Source of the DNA: Catellatospora paridis
GTDB lineage: Bacteria > Actinomycetota > Actinomycetes > Mycobacteriales > Micromonosporaceae
Length of the DNA: 64,000 nucleotides
Assembly (NCBI RefSeq): GCF_009720365.1
Contig: NZ_ML769314.1
Span: 611,264-675,263 of the forward strand
Direction of reading: 5' to 3'
Below are positions 7,666-14,978 of the stretch, piece after piece. The notes beneath the pieces are model-generated. The model did not search any database and was not told the origin of the DNA. It worked only from the letters and a program-made list of their open reading frames with translations. Position 1 is the stretch's first letter. Each line of letters starts with the position of its first letter. The position numbers were made by a program, and so were the translations under genes.

Positions 7666-9534
7666 GTGGCAGGGCAGACAGCCGGCGCCGAGCCGAAGAG
7701 ACCGGATATCACCGGGCGTGATGTGCTCGCCCGCGGGGCGCGGGTGATGTGGCGCGGGATCCGGGACGAGCCGCGCCGGTTCACGACCGCCGTGCTGGGC
7801 AGCTGCCTGTTCGGCGCGCTGGTCATCGGGCAGGCGATAGTCGTCGGCTGGCTGGTCGACGAGCTCATCGAGCCCGCCACCACCGGGGGCGACGTCCGCG
7901 CGGGTGCGATGGCGCTGGGCGCGACGGTGCTGATCGCGATGGGGCTGGGCCGGGTCGCCGGCATCTTCGGCCGCCGGCTGGGCGCGGGCTTCATGCAGTT
8001 CGCCCTGCAGGCGAAGTACCGCCACGAGGTGACGCGCCGCTACCTGCAACTGCCCGTCTCCTGGCACCAGCGCCACGCCACCGGCACGCTGCTGTCCAAC
8101 GCCAACTCCGACGTCGAGGCCGCCTGGTTCCCGGTCGCGCCGCTGCCGTTCGCGGTCGGCACCATGTTCATGCTGGTCGTCGCGGTGGCCGTGCTGTTCG
8201 CGGTGGACTGGGCGCTGGCCCTGGTCGGCCTGGTGGTCTTCCCGGTGCTGTTCGTGATGAACGTGGTGTTCTCCCGGCGGATGGCCCCGCGCCAGGCCCG
8301 CGCCCAGCACCTGCGCGCCGAGGTCGCCGCGATCGCGCACGAGAGCTTCGACGGCGCACTGGTGGTAAAGACCATGGGCCGGGAGGACCTGGAGACCCGC
8401 CGCTTCGCGGCGCGGGCCGGCGAGCTGCGCGACGCGCTGATCAGCGTCGGCCGGCTGCGCGGCCTGTTCGATCCGCTGATGGAGTCGCTGCCGTTCCTCG
8501 GCACGCTGCTGGCGCTGCTGGTCGGCGCGTGGCGGATGGACCAGGGCGCGATCGGGCTCAACGAGGTGGTGCAGGTGACCTTCCTGTTCACCGTGCTGGC
8601 GTTCCCGGTGCGGGCCATCGGCTGGGTGCTCGGCGACCTGCCGCGCTCGGTCGCGGGCTGGGACCGGGTGGAGCACGTGCTCGAGTCGACCGGGCAGATG
8701 CCGTACGGCGCACAGGCCCTGCCGGGTTCCGGCGCTGCCGAGCTGAGCTTCCGCAACGTCGACTTCGCGTACGAGCCCGCGCAGCCCGTGCTGCGCGACG
8801 TCACCTTCACCGTGCCCGCCGGGCGCACGGTCGCCCTGGTCGGCCCGACCGGGTCCGGCAAGTCGACCATCGCCACCCTGGCTGCCCGCCTGCTCGACCC
8901 CGAACAGGGGCAGGTCGCCCTCGACGGGACCGACGCGCGCGGGCTCAGCTCTGCCTCGCTGGCGCACACCGTGGCGCTGGTGCCGCAGATCGCGTTCGTC
9001 TTCGACGACACCGTGCGCGGCAACGTCGCGCTGGACCGGCCCGGCATCGACGACGACCGGGTGCACGAGGCGCTGGCCACCGCGCAGGCCGACACGTTCA
9101 TCGCGCGGCTGCCCGAGCACCTGGACACCCAGCTCGGCGAGCGGGGCACGTCGCTGTCGGGCGGCCAGCGCCAGCGGGTGACCCTGGCCCGCGCGCTGGC
9201 CGGGCAGCCGCGGCTGCTCATCCTCGACGACGCGACCAGCGCCGTCGACCCGCGGGTGGAGGCCCGCATCCTCGCCTCGCTGCGCGGGTCCGCGCAGACC
9301 ACGACGATCCTGGTCGTCGCGTACCGCCGGGCCACCATCGCGCTGGCCGACGAGGTCGTCTACATCGAGTCCGGCCGCGTGGTCGCCACCGGCACCCACG
9401 AGCGGCTGCTGGCCACCGTCAGCGGGTACGCCGACCTGGTCACCGCGTACGAGAAGGCCGAGGAGGAGCGTGAACGCGAGCGGCTCTACGACGACGCCTC
9501 CGCTGTCGAGCAGGAAGAGGAGGTCGCCGCGTGA
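7666..9534 (+). CDS. ABC exporter half-transporter, degenerate-site subunit
   Basis: About 622 residues: six membrane helices (residues about 40-330) followed by a nucleotide-binding domain with Walker A GPTGSGKST, canonical signature LSGGQRQR, and Walker B LLILDDATSAVD. The residue after the Walker B aspartate is Asp where a catalytic Glu is normal, so one ATP site built from this subunit should be weak. The partner at 9602 has the complementary change, as in heterodimeric exporters of the BmrCD/TM287-288 type. GTG at 7666 is chosen because GGGGA lies 5 nt ahead. The substrate is unknown; multidrug or lipid export is the usual role. A 24-codon mini-ORF links it to its partner. Confidence 0.85.
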   Translation: MAGQTAGAEPKRPDITGRDVLARGARVMWRGIRDEPRRFTTAVLGSCLFGALVIGQAIVVGWLVDELIEPATTGGDVRAGAMALGATVLIAMGLGRVAGIFGRRLGAGFMQFALQAKYRHEVTRRYLQLPVSWHQRHATGTLLSNANSDVEAAWFPVAPLPFAVGTMFMLVVAVAVLFAVDWALALVGLVVFPVLFVMNVVFSRRMAPRQARAQHLRAEVAAIAHESFDGALVVKTMGREDLETRRFAARAGELRDALISVGRLRGLFDPLMESLPFLGTLLALLVGAWRMDQGAIGLNEVVQVTFLFTVLAFPVRAIGWVLGDLPRSVAGWDRVEHVLESTGQMPYGAQALPGSGAAELSFRNVDFAYEPAQPVLRDVTFTVPAGRTVALVGPTGSGKSTIATLAARLLDPEQGQVALDGTDARGLSSASLAHTVALVPQIAFVFDDTVRGNVALDRPGIDDDRVHEALATAQADTFIARLPEHLDTQLGERGTSLSGGQRQRVTLARALAGQPRLLILDDATSAVDPRVEARILASLRGSAQTTTILVVAYRRATIALADEVVYIESGRVVATGTHERLLATVSGYADLVTAYEKAEEERERERLYDDASAVEQEEEVAA

Positions 9535-9605
9535 GCGAGCGGAGCGAGCGAACCATGATGCAGATTTTTCACGCCATCGACGAGCGCAGCGAGGAGAAGG
9601 CGTGA
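9531..9605 (+). CDS. 24-codon coupling mini-ORF between exporter subunits
   Basis: GTG at 9531 overlaps the TGA stop of the first exporter gene (GTGA), and the TGA at 9603-9605 overlaps the GTG start of the second one (GTGA again). The predicted peptide begins VSERSERT and ends DERSEEKA. Its last codons contain GAGGAG, which is the Shine-Dalgarno of the next gene. It could couple translation across the 67-nt gap; whether the peptide itself matters is unknown. The same layout is seen at 17086-17296, 22411, 40217 and 52803. Confidence 0.45.
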   Translation: MSERSERTMMQIFHAIDERSEEKA

Positions 9606-11404
9606 GCGCGTCCGCAGTCACCGATACGGGCCGCGCCGAGTCGGCCTGGGCCACCTTCCGCCGGGGCGTTTCGCTGTCGCCCGAGCTCAAGGCGGGCCTG
9701 GCGGGCACGCTGGGGCTGGCCCTGATCGCGATGATCGGCCGCGCGGCGGTGCCGGTCGCGGTGCAGCAGGGCATCGACCGCGGGCTCGGGGTGGAGACCG
9801 GCCACCTGGACATGGGCGTGATCGCCACCATCGTCGCCGTCACCGCGCTGATCCTGGTGGTCACCACGGCCTGCGGCTACTTCATGATGCGGCGGCTGTT
9901 CACGGTCAGCGAGACCGCGCTGGCCAACATCCGGGTGCGCACGTTCCGGCACATCCACGATCTGTCCATGCTGCACCAGCAGTCCGAGCGCCGGGGCACC
10001 ATGGTCTCCCGGGTGACCAGCGACGTCGACTCGATCACGCAGTTCATCCAGTGGGGCGGCGTGATCCTCATGGTCAACGGCGGCCAGCTGGTGGTCACCA
10101 CGATCGTCATGGCGTTCTACTCGTGGCAGCTCACCCTGGTGGTGCTGGCCGCGTTCCTGCCCGCGGTGGTCGTCATCAAGGCGTTCCAGAAGCGGCTGTC
10201 CGGGGCGTACGCCGAGAACCGCCGTCGGATCGGCGTCATGCTCGGCGCGATCTCGGAGTCCGTGGTCGGCGCGTCGGTGATCCGGGCGTACGGCGTCTCC
10301 GAGCGCAGCGGCGCGAAGCTGTCCGGGACCATCGACGACTACCAGCAGGCGCAGCGACGGGCCATGCGCATCAGCGTGACCAGTTTCTCCGTCGGTGAGA
10401 TCGCGGCCGCGGTGGCGCTGGCGTCGGTGGTGCTGGTCGGGGTGCGGATGGGGCTCGCGAACGAGATCACGTTCGGCGAGATGACCGCGTTCCTGTTCCT
10501 GGTCACGCTGTTCATCCAGCCCGTCCAGATCGCCACCGAGGTGCTCAACGAGGCGCAGAACGCGGTCGCGGGCTGGCGGCGGCTGCTCGACATCGTCGAC
10601 CTGGAGCCCGATGTGGCCGACCCCGGCGAGCAGGGCGTGCACCTGCCGGACGGCCCGCTGGACATCAGCTTCGAGCGGGTCAGCTTCAGCTACCCGGTCG
10701 ACGGCGAGCCCGGCCCGCGGGTGCTGCACGAGGTGCACCTGGACATCGCCGCGAAGACCCGGGTGGCCGTCGTCGGGGAGACCGGCAGTGGCAAGACCAC
10801 GTTCGCCAAGCTGCTCACCCGCCTGATGGACCCGAGCGAGGGCCGGGTGCTGCTGTCCGGCACGCCGCTGACCGACGTGCGGTTCGCCTCGCTGCGCAGC
10901 CGCGTCGTGATGGTCCCCCAGGACGGCTTCCTGTTCGACGCGACGGTCGCCGAGAACGTGCGCTTCGCCCGCCCCGACCTCACCGACGCCGAGCTTGAGC
11001 AGGCCTTCACCGACCTCGGTCTGCTCGACTGGGTCCAGGGCCTCGCCCACGGCCTCGACACCCCCGTGGGTGAACGCGGCGAAGCCCTCAGCGTCGGCGA
11101 GCGCCAACTGGTCGCCCTGGCCCGCGCCTACGTGGCCGACCCCGACCTGCTGGTCCTCGACGAAGCCACCAGCGCCGTGGACCCCGCCACCGAGGTACGC
11201 CTGCAGCGCACCCTCGACGCGGTGACCCGCGGCCGCACCACGGTGGCCATCGCCCACCGCCTCTCCACGGCCCAGTCCGCCGACGAGGTGATCGTCGTGG
11301 ACAAGGGTGTGGTGATCCAGCGAGGCCCGCACGAGGAGCTGCTCACCGTCACCGACTCCGTCTACGCCAAGCTCTACGCCTCCTGGCTCGAACAGACCCG
11401 CTGA
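9602..11404 (+). CDS. ABC exporter half-transporter, catalytic-site subunit
   Basis: About 600 residues with six membrane helices and a nucleotide-binding domain carrying Walker A GETGSGKTT and Walker B LLVLDEATSAVD with the catalytic Glu. Its signature motif is LSVGE in place of LSGGQ. In a heterodimer the LSVGE signature completes the ATP site whose Walker B comes from the 7666 subunit (LDD), giving one degenerate and one normal site. That is the known plan of asymmetric bacterial exporters. The GTG at 9602 follows GAGGAG and overlaps the stop of the mini-ORF. A hairpin with a T run follows the stop codon, ending the operon. Confidence 0.85.
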   Translation: MSASAVTDTGRAESAWATFRRGVSLSPELKAGLAGTLGLALIAMIGRAAVPVAVQQGIDRGLGVETGHLDMGVIATIVAVTALILVVTTACGYFMMRRLFTVSETALANIRVRTFRHIHDLSMLHQQSERRGTMVSRVTSDVDSITQFIQWGGVILMVNGGQLVVTTIVMAFYSWQLTLVVLAAFLPAVVVIKAFQKRLSGAYAENRRRIGVMLGAISESVVGASVIRAYGVSERSGAKLSGTIDDYQQAQRRAMRISVTSFSVGEIAAAVALASVVLVGVRMGLANEITFGEMTAFLFLVTLFIQPVQIATEVLNEAQNAVAGWRRLLDIVDLEPDVADPGEQGVHLPDGPLDISFERVSFSYPVDGEPGPRVLHEVHLDIAAKTRVAVVGETGSGKTTFAKLLTRLMDPSEGRVLLSGTPLTDVRFASLRSRVVMVPQDGFLFDATVAENVRFARPDLTDAELEQAFTDLGLLDWVQGLAHGLDTPVGERGEALSVGERQLVALARAYVADPDLLVLDEATSAVDPATEVRLQRTLDAVTRGRTTVAIAHRLSTAQSADEVIVVDKGVVIQRGPHEELLTVTDSVYAKLYASWLEQTR

Positions 11405-11413
11405 CACGAAGCA

Positions 11414-11460
11414 CGCGACGACCTGCGCGGCCGGTGGCCACGCAGGGTCGTCGCGCTTTT
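11414..11460 (+). terminator. rho-independent terminator after the ABC exporter operon
   Basis: Stem of 14-15 bp with one bulged base (11414-11427 with 11441-11455), followed by CTTTT at 11456-11460. It lies 9 nt after the exporter stop codon. Confidence 0.8.
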
Positions 11461-11470
11461 CGGGTATGGG

Positions 11471-12079
11471 TCAGCGCGAGTAGAACTCGACGACCAGCTG
11501 CTCGTCGCAGATCACGGGGATCTCGGTGCGCAGCGGTTCGCGAGTCAGGGTGGCACGCAGGTCGATGAGGCTGACCTCGAGGTACGGAGCGGTGGGCCCG
11601 TCGAGGTGGGCGCCGGCCGCGGCGATCTGGAACGGCGGCTTGGTGCGGCTGCGCTCCCGGACGGTGATGGTCTGCCAGGGCTTCACGCGGTAGGACGGGC
11701 GGTCCACCTTCTGGCCGTCCACGGCGATGTGACCGTGGCCGACGGCCTGGCGGGCCTGGTAGATGGTGCGGGCGAAGCCGGCCCGCAGCACCAGCGCGTC
11801 CAGCCGGCACTCCAGCGAGACCAGCAGGGTCTCACCGGTCTTGCCTGCGCTGCGGGCGGCCTTGTCGAACTGGTTGCGCAGCTGCGTCTCGCTGATGAAG
11901 TACTGGTGGCGCAGGCGCTGCTTCTCCAGCAGCCGGACCTGGTAGTCGGAGGGCTTCTTGCGGGCCCGCCCGTGCACGCCCGGCGGGAACGGGCGCCGCT
12001 CGAAGTACTTGACGCACTTGCGGGTCAGCGGGATGCCGAGAGCCCGGGACAGCTTCGCCTTGGGCCGCGCTTGGTTCAC
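11471..12079 (-). CDS. rpsD: 30S ribosomal protein S4, stand-alone copy
   Basis: Protein of 202 residues, full length for bacterial S4: an N-terminal rRNA-binding domain ([20 protein letters not shown]), the S4 RNA-binding domain at about 92-155 ([32 protein letters not shown]) and the end VVEFYSR. It organises 16S rRNA folding in the small subunit. The form beginning with [12 protein letters not shown] resembles the Streptomyces-type S4, which has no zinc-binding cysteine cluster. It is away from the ribosomal operons, so a second S4 elsewhere in the genome is possible. The GTG at 12079 has GGAGG 7 nt ahead. Its promoter region carries an iron-box-like sequence shared with the divergent DUF2470 gene. 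Confidence 0.9.
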   Translation of the reverse strand: MNQARPKAKLSRALGIPLTRKCVKYFERRPFPPGVHGRARKKPSDYQVRLLEKQRLRHQYFISETQLRNQFDKAARSAGKTGETLLVSLECRLDALVLRAGFARTIYQARQAVGHGHIAVDGQKVDRPSYRVKPWQTITVRERSRTKPPFQIAAAGAHLDGPTAPYLEVSLIDLRATLTREPLRTEIPVICDEQLVVEFYSR

Positions 12080-12105
12080 GAGGGTGCCTCCAACTTCCGG
12101 ATGTC

Positions 12106-12141
12106 ATAGGTTAGGCTCGCCTAACGTAGGTAAGCCTAACC
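12106..12141. promoter_or_regulatory. IdeR/DmdR-like iron boxes in a divergent promoter
   Basis: The 19-mer ATAGGTTAGGCTCGCCTAA at 12106-12124 differs at only two positions from the actinobacterial iron box TTAGGTTAGGCTCACCTAA. A second, partly overlapping TAGGT/GCCTAA block follows at 12127-12139. The site lies in the 79 bp between rpsD and the DUF2470 gene and so could repress either or both when iron is plentiful. Confidence 0.7.
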
Positions 12142-12158
12142 GATGTTGGAGGACCGCC

Positions 12159-12620
12159 GTGCCGCACCCCGCCGAGATCGCCCGCTCCCTGACCGCAGGC
12201 CGCCTGCCCGGCGTGGCGCAGGTTCCGTTCCACGCCAGCCCTTACCGGGTGCGCCACGCCACCGACCACGAAGGACGCCCGCTGCTGCTGTGCCGCGAGG
12301 GCGGGCAGCTCGACAGCGCGCTGCGCCCGCGGGACGGGGAAGGCGACGACACCGCCGTCGTGCTCGCGGTGGGGGAGTCCCGCGGGGCGCGGGTGTGGGT
12401 GTCGGGCTGGGCCAGCGCGCTGGAGGGCATCGAGGCCCGCGCCGCCGCGCTCGAGTTCGCCGCCGTGAACCCGGTCAGCGACCTGCTCGACGTGGACCGC
12501 GGCTACCGGCTGTACCGGATGGACGTCGCCGAGGTGCGGCTGGAGTGCCCGACCGGGCACCTGACCGAGATCGACGTCGAGGACTACGCGGCGGCCGAGC
12601 CCGCGGCGTCCGTGGCCTGA
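12159..12620 (+). CDS. DUF2470 protein, probably haem/iron related
   Basis: About 153 residues. The pattern PAEIARSLTAGRLPGVAQV at the start and ARAAALEFAAVNPVSDLLDVDRGYRLYRMDVAEVRLE in the second half is that of stand-alone actinobacterial DUF2470 proteins, a domain otherwise found at the C-terminus of HugZ-type haem utilisation proteins and some PNPOx-like proteins. The GTG at 12159 is preceded by TTGGAGG. The iron box just upstream supports a role in iron or haem metabolism, but no catalytic residues can be named. It converges with, and overlaps by 37 nt, the 3' end of the TetR gene. Confidence 0.7.
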   Translation: MPHPAEIARSLTAGRLPGVAQVPFHASPYRVRHATDHEGRPLLLCREGGQLDSALRPRDGEGDDTAVVLAVGESRGARVWVSGWASALEGIEARAAALEFAAVNPVSDLLDVDRGYRLYRMDVAEVRLECPTGHLTEIDVEDYAAAEPAASVA

Positions 12621-13249
12621 GCGGCCTGACCGCCGGAACCGGTGACCTCCGTCGGGCCGAGGTCGCCGGTGATGTAGTGCTGCAGGTTCGGCGCGACCGC
12701 GGCGACCACCTGGTCGGCGGGCAGCGAGGCCAGCGGTTCGAGCTTCATGATGTATCGCATCAGCGCCAGCCCGCTGATCTGGCTGGCCACCAGCGATGCG
12801 CGCAGCGGGGCGTCGGCCGCGTCGAGCTTCAGCTCGGTCTGCACGCGGCGCAGGATCTGCGTGATCAGGAACTCGCGCAGCAGGCGCATTGTCCACTCGT
12901 TGCTCATCGCGGACCGCACCAGCGACGCGCCGATCGCCCCGAGCGGCGAGTCCCAGATCGTCACGAAGACCCGCGCCAGGCGTACCCCCGCCTCGTCCTT
13001 GCCCCCCGCCACGACCTGGTCGATCAGCTCCCGCGGGTCCATCGGGAACTGCATGGTGGCGACGAAGAGCTGCTCCTTGGTGCCGAAGTAGTGGTGCACC
13101 AGGGCGGGGTCGACCTCGGCCGCGGCGGCGATGGCGCGCATCGTGGCGGCGTCGAAGCCCTTCTCCGCGAAGAGCTCGCGCGCCGCGGCGAGGATGGCCT
13201 CGCGGGTGTCGGGGTTGCCCGGCCGGCGCCCGGTGCGGCTGCGCTTCAT
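12584..13249 (-). CDS. TetR-family transcriptional regulator
   Basis: Protein of 221 residues with a classical TetR N-terminal helix-turn-helix (TREAILAAARELFAEKGFDAATMRAIAAAAEVDPALVHHYFGTKEQLF, residues about 14-60) and a helical ligand-binding C-terminal part. It lies downstream of the ABC-2 transporter genes on the same strand, with a gap of 119 nt, and probably represses that operon from the large dyad at 14871-14908. The ligand is unknown and may be the transported drug. The C-terminal tail (GSGGQAAQATDAAGSAAA) is low complexity. It overlaps the convergent DUF2470 gene at its 3' end. Confidence 0.85.
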   Translation of the reverse strand: MKRSRTGRRPGNPDTREAILAAARELFAEKGFDAATMRAIAAAAEVDPALVHHYFGTKEQLFVATMQFPMDPRELIDQVVAGGKDEAGVRLARVFVTIWDSPLGAIGASLVRSAMSNEWTMRLLREFLITQILRRVQTELKLDAADAPLRASLVASQISGLALMRYIMKLEPLASLPADQVVAAVAPNLQHYITGDLGPTEVTGSGGQAAQATDAAGSAAA

Positions 13250-13368
13250 CTGACCCTTCCTCGGTACGCGCGGCGCGTCCCCGGCGCGCTGCCACTACGG
13301 CGGCGCGCCGGGGACGTCCGTGCTCGTCGGTCCACGACGATTCTCCCGGATGGGGCCGGGTGTTTCGG

Positions 13369-14097
13369 TCAGGGGGTGCGGCGGCGCAGCGTGCCCGCCG
13401 CGGCGACCAGTGCCACCACCACCGCCCCGGCGACGATGCCGAAGTCACGCCACATGGTGCCGGTCGGCTCGGCGTGCGCGCCGACCTCCTGCAACGCCTC
13501 GACGGCGTACGTCAGCGGCAGCACGTCGCTGATCGCCTGCAGCCAGCCCGCCATCAGCTCGCGCGGCACGAACAGCCCGCACAGCAGCAGCTGCGGCACC
13601 GCCAGCACCGGCATGAACTGCACCGCTTGGAACTCCGTCTTGGCGAACGCGCTGGCCAGCAGGCCCAGCGCCATGCCCAGCACCGCATTCGCCACAGCGA
13701 TCATGACGACGTAACCGGCCGCGCCCTGGGTGTCCAGGTCGAGCAGCAGGTAGGCCAGCGCGCTGGCGAAACCCGCCTGCACCGCCGCGGCCAGCCCGAA
13801 CGCGAGGCCGTACCCGAACAGCAGGTCGGTCTTGCGCAGCGGGGTGGTGAGCAGCCGCTCCAGCGTGCCGGTGGTGCGCTCGCGGAGCATCGCGATGCTG
13901 GTGATCAGGAACATGATGATGAACGGGAAGACGCCCAGCATGATCAGTGCGATGTGGTCGAAGACGCCGGGCTGGCTGTCGTACATGAAGTAGAGCAGCG
14001 TCAGCAGCAGCGTCGGCACGGCCACCAGCATCGCCACGGTACGGCGGTCGTGGCGCAGCTGGCGCAGGATGCGGCCGGTGGTGTGCAGCAGGATCAT
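13369..14097 (-). CDS. ABC-2 type transporter permease
   Basis: About 242 residues with six predicted membrane helices of the ABC-2 family: the first after RRTVAMLVAVPTLLLTLLYF, a conserved LRERTTGTLERLLTTPL cytoplasmic loop, and the characteristic VPRELMAGWLQAISDVLPLTYAVEAL segment near the end. It forms the channel of a drug or lipid exporter of the DrrB type. The ATG at 14097 overlaps the stop codon of the ATPase gene by four bases (ATGA), so translation is coupled. The TetR gene follows 119 nt downstream. Confidence 0.9.
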   Translation of the reverse strand: MILLHTTGRILRQLRHDRRTVAMLVAVPTLLLTLLYFMYDSQPGVFDHIALIMLGVFPFIIMFLITSIAMLRERTTGTLERLLTTPLRKTDLLFGYGLAFGLAAAVQAGFASALAYLLLDLDTQGAAGYVVMIAVANAVLGMALGLLASAFAKTEFQAVQFMPVLAVPQLLLCGLFVPRELMAGWLQAISDVLPLTYAVEALQEVGAHAEPTGTMWRDFGIVAGAVVVALVAAAGTLRRRTP

Positions 14098-14855
14098 GAC
14101 GGGACCTCGCTCGTCTCGCCGGTGGCGCGCGGGGCGGGGACACCGGACCCCTGGCGCCGGATCAGGGTGAGGAAGGCCTGGTCGAGGTCCTCCGTGCCGG
14201 CGGACGCCTTGACCGCCGCGGGGGTGTCGTCGGCGATCAGCAGACCCTCGCGGATCAGCAGCAGCCGGTCGCAGCGGTTGGCCTCGTCCATCACGTGGCT
14301 GGACACGACCAGCGTCGAGCCGTGCTGGGCGAGCTCGCGGAACTGCGCCCACAGCTCGTCGCGCAGCACCGGGTCCTGTCCGACGGTGGGCTCGTCGAGG
14401 ATCAGCACCTTCGGCTTGCTGACGATCGCGCAGGCCAGCGAGGCCCGGCTGCGCTGCCCGCCGGACAGGTTGCCGACCAGCTGCGACGCGGCCTCGGCCA
14501 GGCCGACGTCACGCACCGCGGCATCGGCCTCGGCCTGGCCGAGCCCGTAGAGCGCGGCGAAGTAGCGCGCGTTCTCGCGCACCGTCAGGTCGGCGTACAC
14601 ACTCGGCGCCTGCGTGAGGTAGCCGATCTGGCTGCGCAGCTTCGCGTCGCCAGCCGGGCGGCCCAGCACGGTGACCGTGCCCGAGCGCACCAGCTGGACG
14701 CCCACGATCGCGCGCATCAGCGTGGTCTTGCCACTGCCGGACGGGCCGAGCAGGCCGGTCACGCTGCCCTCCGGGATGGTGCAGCTCAGGCCGTGCAGCA
14801 CAGGCCTGGCTCCCCGGTGTACGACGAGGTCGGCGACCTCGATCGCGGATGTCAT
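14094..14855 (-). CDS. ABC-2 transporter ATP-binding protein
   Basis: About 253 residues. Walker A is GPSGSGKTT, the signature is NLSGGQRSR, Walker B is VLILDEPTVGQDP and the H-loop is VVSSHVMDEA, all intact. It energises export together with the permease encoded by the next gene; DrrA-like drug exporters have this plan. The ATG at 14855 is preceded by GGAGG at a 6-nt distance. It is the first gene of an ATPase-permease-TetR operon and sits directly behind a 38-bp dyad that is the likely target of the TetR protein. Confidence 0.9.
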   Translation of the reverse strand: MTSAIEVADLVVHRGARPVLHGLSCTIPEGSVTGLLGPSGSGKTTLMRAIVGVQLVRSGTVTVLGRPAGDAKLRSQIGYLTQAPSVYADLTVRENARYFAALYGLGQAEADAAVRDVGLAEAASQLVGNLSGGQRSRASLACAIVSKPKVLILDEPTVGQDPVLRDELWAQFRELAQHGSTLVVSSHVMDEANRCDRLLLIREGLLIADDTPAAVKASAGTEDLDQAFLTLIRRQGSGVPAPRATGETSEVPS

Positions 14856-14870
14856 GGGAGTCCTCCGTAG

Positions 14871-14908
14871 GAATTCACCGCTTGTTGAACTCAACGGTAG
14901 GTGAATTC
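14871..14908. promoter_or_regulatory. nested dyad, likely TetR operator
   Basis: GAATTCACC (14871-14879) pairs with GGTGAATTC (14900-14908), and inside it GTTGA (14884-14888) pairs with TCAAC (14891-14895). Both dyads share exactly the same centre, giving a 38-bp operator-like structure in front of the ABC-2 ATPase gene. A TetR dimer pair could bind here. Confidence 0.6.
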
Positions 14909-14978
14909 TGCGCGCCTGGCAATCCGCCTATGTGGATCCCGGTCCCGGAGGGTCGCGCCTCCGGGACCGGGATTCAGC

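Noticed and set aside
12159-12620. Haem oxygenase or full HugZ enzyme
   Set aside because: Only the DUF2470 part is present; the split-barrel flavin/haem domain of HugZ is missing.
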